NCBI RefSeq assembly: GCF_041381155.1
Contig: NC_091135.1
Coordinates: 48,814,086 to 48,878,085 of the forward strand
Origin: Argopecten irradians
Taxonomy: Eukaryota > Mollusca > Bivalvia > Pectinida > Pectinidae
Direction: 5' to 3'
Length of the DNA stretch: 64,000 bases
In this document: piece after piece, positions 25,601 through 34,600 of the stretch
Layout of the letters: each line of letters opens with the position of its first letter
Numbering within the stretch: the first letter of the stretch is position 1
Program-made: the position numbers and the translations under genes
The notes under the pieces: model-generated
What the model was told of the DNA's origin: nothing
Databases searched by the model: none
The model's input: the letters and a program-made list of their open reading frames with translations, nothing else

Positions 25601-28600
25601 TGGCGGCCATCTTGTTTTTCAGATCAGGCTCAAAATCTATATGGCACAAATATGGACCAAGGGGACCTTCCATGTGAAGTTTGAACAAAATTCCTTCAGT
25701 AGTTCTCAAGAAATAGTGATAACAAGCATTGCTTACGGACGGACGACGGACCACGGATGCAGGGCGATTTGAATAGCCCACCATCTGATGATGGTGGACT
25801 AAAAAGTGGCTACCTTACCTGAAGTCTTTGGTAAAAATTATCTCCCCTTAGAAAGTATGAAACTGGTATATTATGTAATAAAATATGTCAATTTGATTTC
25901 ATGATTAATTATCGATAGACTAACAGTCTGAAACTGAGACTACAAAATGACTTCTCCTTTGGGATGCAGTTGCTATAAGTGTGTCTGATATTCTACTTTC
26001 CATGTCGACCAATCAACTGATCTTGACACAACACACGCACAGTGCTTGCTAAAGATTTGGTGCCTCTCTACGTTTTATTTCAGGAACTCTGGATACCTGG
26101 CATCTTTTACTTCAATCCTCAACAATAATTCTTCAAAATTTTAGAAAAATTTTGCACAATATTGAATAATGATAATTTAGGTTTTTGACAAATTCTTGAA
26201 CATATCATTTCTGTGAAATAAATGCTTACTTGCCCATGGACAGTAACAAAAGAAGTGCAGGATGAACAAGAATAAATCAGAAGAAATACATCTTTCGGTT
26301 ACAATGTTTTTTTTTATGTATATGGTCTCATAAAATAACTCTTCAAAAATGGTTAATACAGTATCTGTAATAAACTGGGGACAGGAAATATATTGAAGAT
26401 TTTCATAAACATTCCTTGTGCACACAGGTTTGTTTATGAAGTTAGCTGAAGCCCTAAGGACATCTATCAGATACTAATTCAAACACTTTGGCCATGGAAG
26501 AAGCTTCTTCGGCAGCATTGCTGATATACAGTATAGACTGCCACATGAATTTCTGGCATGTCCATCAAACTGTATACAGCTTTTAAAGTCGGTCACCATG
26601 CCATTACTTAGACTGTAAGTAGGAGTAAAGGAATCTCCTCTCTACTACAGGCCAGCAACAGCTTGCTGAATGATAACCAGGGCCTTGGTAGAGACAATTA
26701 AACCCCATTTCACTGGAGATGCTGCAGTATCCAGGGTATTTTAGTACATGTCAGGACTGCAATAAATTGAATGAAGCTGTGATAACTAGATCAATGGACC
26801 GGTAGATTGATTTTATAGGTTAATACTCAGGTTAGGAGTGTATCAGATTGTCTGCAACAATGACAACAGTCGTTTGTTGGGTTGTACCACTAGTACTGTA
26901 TACTAGTTCTATTAGAACTAGTTCTGTTGTCATCTTGTAAACAGAAATGGTCAATTTGAGGCTGAGACAGTGTCTCCTTTTGCCTATGAGCTTAAGCTAG
27001 AGGGTTTCATCGTATCTGTATGGTAATGTGTAGAAGCTGGTGGCTACCTCTCTACACAAACAAACAAAGCATCATGTGATCTAGCTGTTGCACTCTCCTC
27101 CAAATATCCTTGTACATGCTCACACTTATGTAAGTGCAGATCCATAAAAGGACATATTTTTAGCATAGACTCTAGCTGTAAGCAATGTTATTCTTACGAA
27201 AAATTTCAACTGCTTTGGAAAATATGGGACTAAGGCTCATGTCCTTTCTCAATAACCATGCTAACTTTTGTTTGCAATCATAGACCTGATCATTATTGTT
27301 TTCTGTTGCCAACACCACCAAAACTCTATTTACATTGACAGTAAAAATTTAGATGTACTTCTAAGGAAGTCTCTAAGGAAATGAGTGTATTTTCAGTAAG
27401 CTGAGGAAATAAGATAAGTCTGTGGTGACAGCAGATTACAGTAATACAGCGTTAACATTCCGGGGAAACTCTTCACATATGTAACACAGGAAACACCAAA
27501 GTTTTTTTCTTCTTCTTTATAAATGTAGATATGGCCTTGGTTAGGTTATTATTACCTAGGTAACAGTGAAAAATAATTTCTTTAAATGGTAACCTAACAC
27601 AACTACATTCTACCCAACATATACCTAGTATTATGGTATTGTTTTGTTTGGACAGCTCATTTCAAGTGACAGCTAGCTGCCATGGACATTAGTACATTTT
27701 AAGCTAGTATTATACCTAAATACTCTCAACACTTCCGTCCTATATCTGGGTCAATTTGATATAGCAATCTGTGACCTCCTATTTCGTACCACATTTCGAG
27801 ACCAAAACATACACATATATATATACATACCCAGTACAGATTTAGAAAGAAATGTTCAAAAGGGCAACATGATGTAACATTAAATATCTTCCATCATAAA
27901 AAACTACCATTTCATCAAGAAATTCATTGACATGTCATACATAAAAGCATTTAGAACACAATTAAAGGTCTGTTAATTATAACATGTGGTATAATTTGGT
28001 TTTATTTCAATGGCTTTTTACAAACCATTATAAATTAACCATTCTAGGTAAGTTACCTCCCTTTGTAGTTTGTATTTTTGTTTTTGCTTTGTTCCAGCAA
28101 CGGTACAACATTTAAATATGGTAAAACAGTTGAGTTATTAATATAACTTAATTTTTATCACTTCAAATATTTGGATAAGCACTGATGTTTTACACGGTCC
28201 CATATTGGTTTTTAGATACAAATGTGAACAGGGTTACTGTACCGGTATGTATATTTGGAACCATCGATTCACATTAAAGATTTCTCACAAGAATGCAGAA
28301 GTGTTGCATTAAATCCTGCTTAGTGATGTAGAATGGTCATGAATAATTCATTAATCAATAACAAATTAATTAGTAGCTGTGCAGTTAAATTAATGTTGAG
28401 GCAGGGAGAAAGATACAAATTCTGTAGCTACCTATTATAAACACACAAGTCAGTCACACATTCTGTACCACAGTGATGCTTTGCTATATAAGTGAACATA
28501 CAATATGTATAGACTAAGCTTATTTTAGCACCAAATGGATTATTTTAAGAGCATGTCTCCTCCCTATCTGATGGTTATTACAGTTATATTTAGTCCTATA

Positions 28601-31600
28601 CAGACGGGGGTCTTCAGACATTCCTCAGTTTAGCACTTTAGTGCATTTCTTCTTTACATATAGTTTGAAGTGTTCCCATCATCTGCTCATAAAACATGGG
28701 TTTTTTTCTTGTGTAAGTTGATCAACAAACTCCGCTATTATGGGAAGCAGAGTAATGAATGTACCTATATACATCTAATTCTGGAGTGGGAATTCGAATA
28801 GCAGTGGGACTTGGACAGGCAGTGAATTGTAAAGCACCAATGACAGCTGAGCTTTAAACCTTCAGCAGGGGGAATAAGAACAGGAAAGTGAACTGCTGTA
28901 ATTTCCACCCAATTAAAGTACCCAAGGGACTCCAGCTTTAAAACACGGAAAATGGGAGGAGCCTCTTTTAATACACTAGCTATAGTATTAGCATTATCAT
29001 TCATACTTACTGTATTCAAATTTCAGTTTACATTATTCCAAATAGAAGAAGCACTGTTAAACTAGTCAATTTCTGTGTATTAGACCTCTTTAAAAATGAA
29101 CTAAAATGAAATATCATTTCAAATATATGAATTTATGTATATATATAAAAAAAATCAAAAACATAAATTTCGACACACTGACACATATTTGACGTCACAT
29201 GTGGCATGATTTCCAGTCACCGCTCATATTGTAGCGTTCTGCCGAACATCATGGTTACATTTTGGTAGATCCGGCCTTTGGTTCCCACTTGCCGAAGGGT
29301 TAATTGCACTCCATTGTGGTGCTAAATATTTGTCTACTTTTATTGTCCCGTATTACTATTTGTATCATATGTGATCGTGTTCGTTTTGTGTGCCTTTCAT
29401 TGATAAATGAGCAGATCGCCTCGAAAATTTGACAATTTTTTGTGTACACACGGTTGGAATTACTTCTTTGTCCCATAAAAAAGAATTCATGAAAGACTTG
29501 CATTGACTTGCTTCTATTTCCAATATATATACATGTACAGAAATCAAGGAGAAAAAGGAGTAGTAATGTTTAGAGGATCCTGCAGGAAGATGGAAATGTC
29601 AAATGATGCAATTACTATATGTCTGTATGTTAACGATATATGTTACATATGTTTTTCTCCCATTTTTCCTTATCAATTAAATCTATAAATACTTGATAAT
29701 GGACCAATATTTTGGAGGGTGTAATATTGATACGGAGAGGTTTAACAAAAGGGCCAAAGAAAATAAAGATACACATGTAATATTATAAGAAGATGTTTAA
29801 GACTTTGCATATAGCAGCAGAGAAATACAGACCTGACTTGTCATTCGCCCAACACAAGCATTTTATCCTTATTGCAGTTTACGCTACAACTTTTAAAAAT
29901 CAATACTAGAAAACGTAAGGCTGTTATTTTCTGAAAATAAGTGATACAAAAGTGAATCACGGTGTGTAAAATATGGTCCCTGTCAATTCATTAGTCAATG
30001 ATCTACCACACTGATAGGGTCTCTACACCCGTCTAATGGTACAAAATCATTTATCTCAATTATTACTAATTCAATTCGCTACGTGTTAAAAAGAATGAAA
30101 TCCTACAGGCTAGTATCACTTATAACAACTACAGATCCTAATTAGGATTAAAATAAGAAAACACACAATTTAGTATTGATTGAGACATCAGAGATTCATG
30201 TACAATATATGTGTATTTTAAAGTAGAACATGCACATGTTCTCACTTTATTTTCACAGATTTTGGACAGAATGTTTGATTTATCATGGCTTTTCAATGTT
30301 TTAAAAAAGATTATTGTGATACATTTTTTACCTGACACATGCGTACAAATATGATACTTACTACTTTAGTGATAAGTCCATACACAAATGGTAAATAAAA
30401 GCTTATATGAAGTATATGATCTGCATTTGATCAAATCCACAGCAATTTACATGTAAAAGTTTAGTGATTCTAACAGCACACTTTTCTAGCCACTAGGTAA
30501 CTGTCACTAGATCAAAATCTATTTCTACACAGGAAATCCCCGAATACAACACTCAGACAGATATCAAAGGAACAACTACCATTCTCTATAAATTCCATTG
30601 TAACTGTCATTTAAACAAGTGATGTGACAAACTATGTAGATGACTATATGTTACAACAACTGACCAACTGATTGAAAAACTAATGAGTTATTGGCCATTT
30701 TAAAACCCTGTGTAAAGTGAGCTGGTTACCATGGTAATAAAAATTTGCCAAAAGAAACCTTCAGCCATGTACACTGCACATTCTGTACACATGCCTCAAT
30801 TTTAGCATTGCTGTTAAGTTTCATCGACATTTACCCAATAGTTTAGGAAGATGTCTGGACAATTCTGTGTATTTACCTGGTTACCACATGTACTGCATGC
30901 ACATCTACATGTGGTCAATAACAATGCTGTGAAGTTCCATTGAAATTGACCCGAGTTCTGAAATTTGTTTTTCAAAAGATTAAATGTAAGAAAGCTATCC
31001 AAAATAGTGAGATATATTCATTGAAGACATTTAATATTCATGCAAGAAGTATATTCATACTTGTGTACTAGCTCTGGATATTTGCTAAGTTTATATTGAA
31101 AATACTAATTTACCATAATTCTTATCAGAATTATTATTTATTCAGTATTTGCATATTACAGAGTTATCTGCCCGTTCAGGTAGGTATTGATAATGTTAAG
31201 TCCCATGTTGTAACTTTATGAGTGCATGCATACATGTATTGTGTAATGACATATTTTTGCTTTCAAAGTAATAGAACTGTATGTACCAGCTGTATGATGT
31301 GGGTTGATCACAGTTTGATTCTGATTTTTTTCTGACGACTTATAATGATATTGATTAATTTTGTCAGTTTGAAAAAAAACAATCTGTTTGGGTGTCATTA
31401 AATATTATCAATGTCCTATACCTACAGATAAAGGTCATTTAAATTTGATATTTAATTATTTTCAAAAGTACAGTTATATATACGTGAACTTATAACAGAA
31501 GATGGATTAAGATATTAACTAATTCATTTTGTTAAATGCTGATTCCATTTCGTAAGTTTTCAGCAGATTTTAATATGTACACTAGTAGCAGTAATGGTTA

Positions 31601-34600
31601 CAACATATAGTAAAGAATTATAAGAGAATCTGAAATACTATAAAGACAACGGTATACGTAGCATACAAAAAACTATCATACATGAAATATTGAGGCATGT
31701 ATTTCTGTGTCATATTAAGTCACACATGCTATCTCCATACCAACAAAACCTGATGATAAACAGAGTTGTCTTAATACAAGAGGCCCAAGGGCTTTAACGG
31801 TCATCTGACTATCTTGGCAATAGCTGTATAGGAAAATAATTAGATATGGTGTCATGGTAGCCATCTTCAATCTGGGATCAACCAGAGATATAACAACACT
31901 TTGACAAGATCATATCAGCCGCATTTCATGTTTCAAGTTTCAGTTAAATTGCACTGGTAGAACTTGAGAAGAAGTTCAAAATGTGTTTTCAAGATGGCAT
32001 CTGTGGCAGCCATCTTGGATTTTGGATCGACATAAAATATAACAACACTTGGTCGGGACCATGTCAGGATCATTTCATGCAGGTTTCAGCTTAATCACAC
32101 TGGTAGAACTTGAGAAGTTCAAAATTCAAGATTTTGGAATATTTGACTCTCGTGACCTTGAAAGTAGGTCAAGGTCATTCATTTCCACAACTTTGATAGC
32201 CCTTTATCTCAGCATGCTACTGACTAAATATGAATACCCTGGACCTTTCGGCTAATTAAAAGGTGTAGTTAAAAGATTTTAGCTTCATTGACCCCTGTGA
32301 CCTTGAAAGAAGTTCAAGGTCATTCATTTTTATAATTATGGTAACCCTATGGCATGCCACCAGCAAAATATGAGTATCCTGGACTTTTGGGTTAGTTAAC
32401 AAAAATCGTTCAAAGAATTTAGCCTATTTGACCCCTGTGACCTTGAAAGAACGTCAAGGTCATTAATTTTCACAACTTTTGTAGCCCTTCATCCCAGCAT
32501 GCTACAGGCCAAATATGAGTACCCTCAACCTTTTGGTTAGTTAGAAGAAGTCGTTCAAAGATTTTAGCCTATTTGACCCCTATGACCTTGAAAGGAGGTC
32601 AAGGTCATTCATTTTCACAACTTTTGTAGCCCTTCATCCCAGCATGCTATAGGCCAAATATGAGTACCCTCAACCTTTTGGTTAGTTAGAAGAAGTCGTT
32701 CAAAGATTTTAGCCTATTTGACCCCCGGTGACCTTGACAATACGTCAAGGTCATTAAGTTTCACAACTTTTGTAGCCCTTCATCCAAGCATGCTACAGGC
32801 CAAATATGAGTACCCTGGACCTTTTGGTTAGTTAGAAGAAGTCGTTCAAAGATTTTAGCCTATTTGACCCCTGTGACCTTGAAAGTAGGTCAAGGTCATT
32901 TATTTTCACAACTTTGGTAGCCCTTCATCCCAGCATGCTACAGGCCAAATATGAGTACCCTGGACCTTTCGGTTAGTTAGAAGAAGTCGTTCAAAGATTT
33001 TAGCCTATTTGACCCCCGGTGACCTTGACAGTAGGTCAAGGTCATTAATTTTCACAACTTTTGTAGCCCTTCATCCCAGCATGCTACAGGCCAAATATGA
33101 GTACCCTGGACCTTTTGGTTAGTTAGAAGAAGTCGTTCAAAGATTTTAGCCTATTTGACCCCTGTGACCTTGAAAGTAGGTCAAGGTCATTTATTTTCAC
33201 AACTTTGGTAGCCCTTCATCCCAGTATGCTACAGGCCAAATATGAGTACTTTGGGCCTTACGGTTATTGAGAAGAAGTTGTTTGAATGAAAAGTTTACGC
33301 ACGGCGCACGGCGGACGGCGGACGGCGGACGACGACGGACGGTGCATGATGACTATAGGTCATCCTGACCCTTTGGGTCAGATGACCTAAAAATGTCAGA
33401 TGGGGAATGGATTTTATCTGATAAATGGATTTCCTGGAAAAAAACAACATTTCCTTGTTTAAGTTTCTCTTTCTACACATTATTCAATTTATTGAATTAC
33501 ATATCATTGGTATATGAATAATCTACTGAACAATATTCTCTGCACACTATCTGAAATGTTAGCATGTCAAAACCAAAGGAAGATAAACCAAAACAAAATA
33601 TATGCTATACTAAAGCTATTTTTTTTTAATTTGAAGTACACACACTCAGATAAAAATGATCAGCAATATGCTAATGGTTATAGCTATATATATTGTTCTG
33701 ATACCTTTAAAACCAGTATTAAAAACTAATATTTTTATTTTTGCATACCGTATATGACTACAGGACAACATTTTGCACTCCCACATATGTGTATAAGTTT
33801 GTAGACTCTGATATTGTATACAAGTATAAAAAGGTCAAAATCAATAACAAAGCAACATGCACATGTACATATAATGAGGTCAAGTAAAATTTATGAAAGT
33901 TAAAAACTAATCTGTCCATGTGTATAGTGATGGGTGAATGGTTTGATTCTCCCTCACTATAATATACTTCTCATTTGGTATGGAACTGTGGTGGCCAAGT
34001 GGTTCAATAGTTAAGATGTCACAACATATTATCACAAGCCCTCAAGCCACCTCTAAGTTGGGAGTTAGAATTCCGTGTGACACATCATTTACCAGCCACT
34101 TAAGGCTGGTCTACAGTTTATCACCACATACTCTGGCTTTCCCCCTATAAACTTGCCAGGTCCTGATCAAATGATTTCGACTATTAACAGAACATTTTAC
34201 ACTAATCTAACCAAACCCAAGCATTTGAGAAACGGAATGGTCTGAGCTATTGCTTTGGTCAAAATTTTATGAAATGCTTCCAAATCAACAAAAATGTTTA
34301 TAGTTATAAATTTCATGAAATGATGGCCAAGTATAAGTAATCCTACCAGTTAAGGAATAACCATCAAGTCACAAAATGTGTATACAATCTACATGGATCA
34401 GACAGTTATCAGTACTAAGAGAAACAAATGATTATCACAAAATCTCCAAAAACAATTAAACAGGTCAGCAGATAAGGGTTTTCATCAATCAAAATAAGTT
34501 GAATATTGATCACAATATTAATTCCACCGTCTTCAAATCTACAGGATGAACCCGCCCACCCAGAGATACACAGGTCGTTATCCTGGTGCCGGACCAGGAC

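Noticed and set aside
24844..25784. ORFs on both strands with [14 protein letters not shown] and HVKFEQN-type repeats
   Set aside because: Produced by palindromic 156-bp modules; no selection or start signals.
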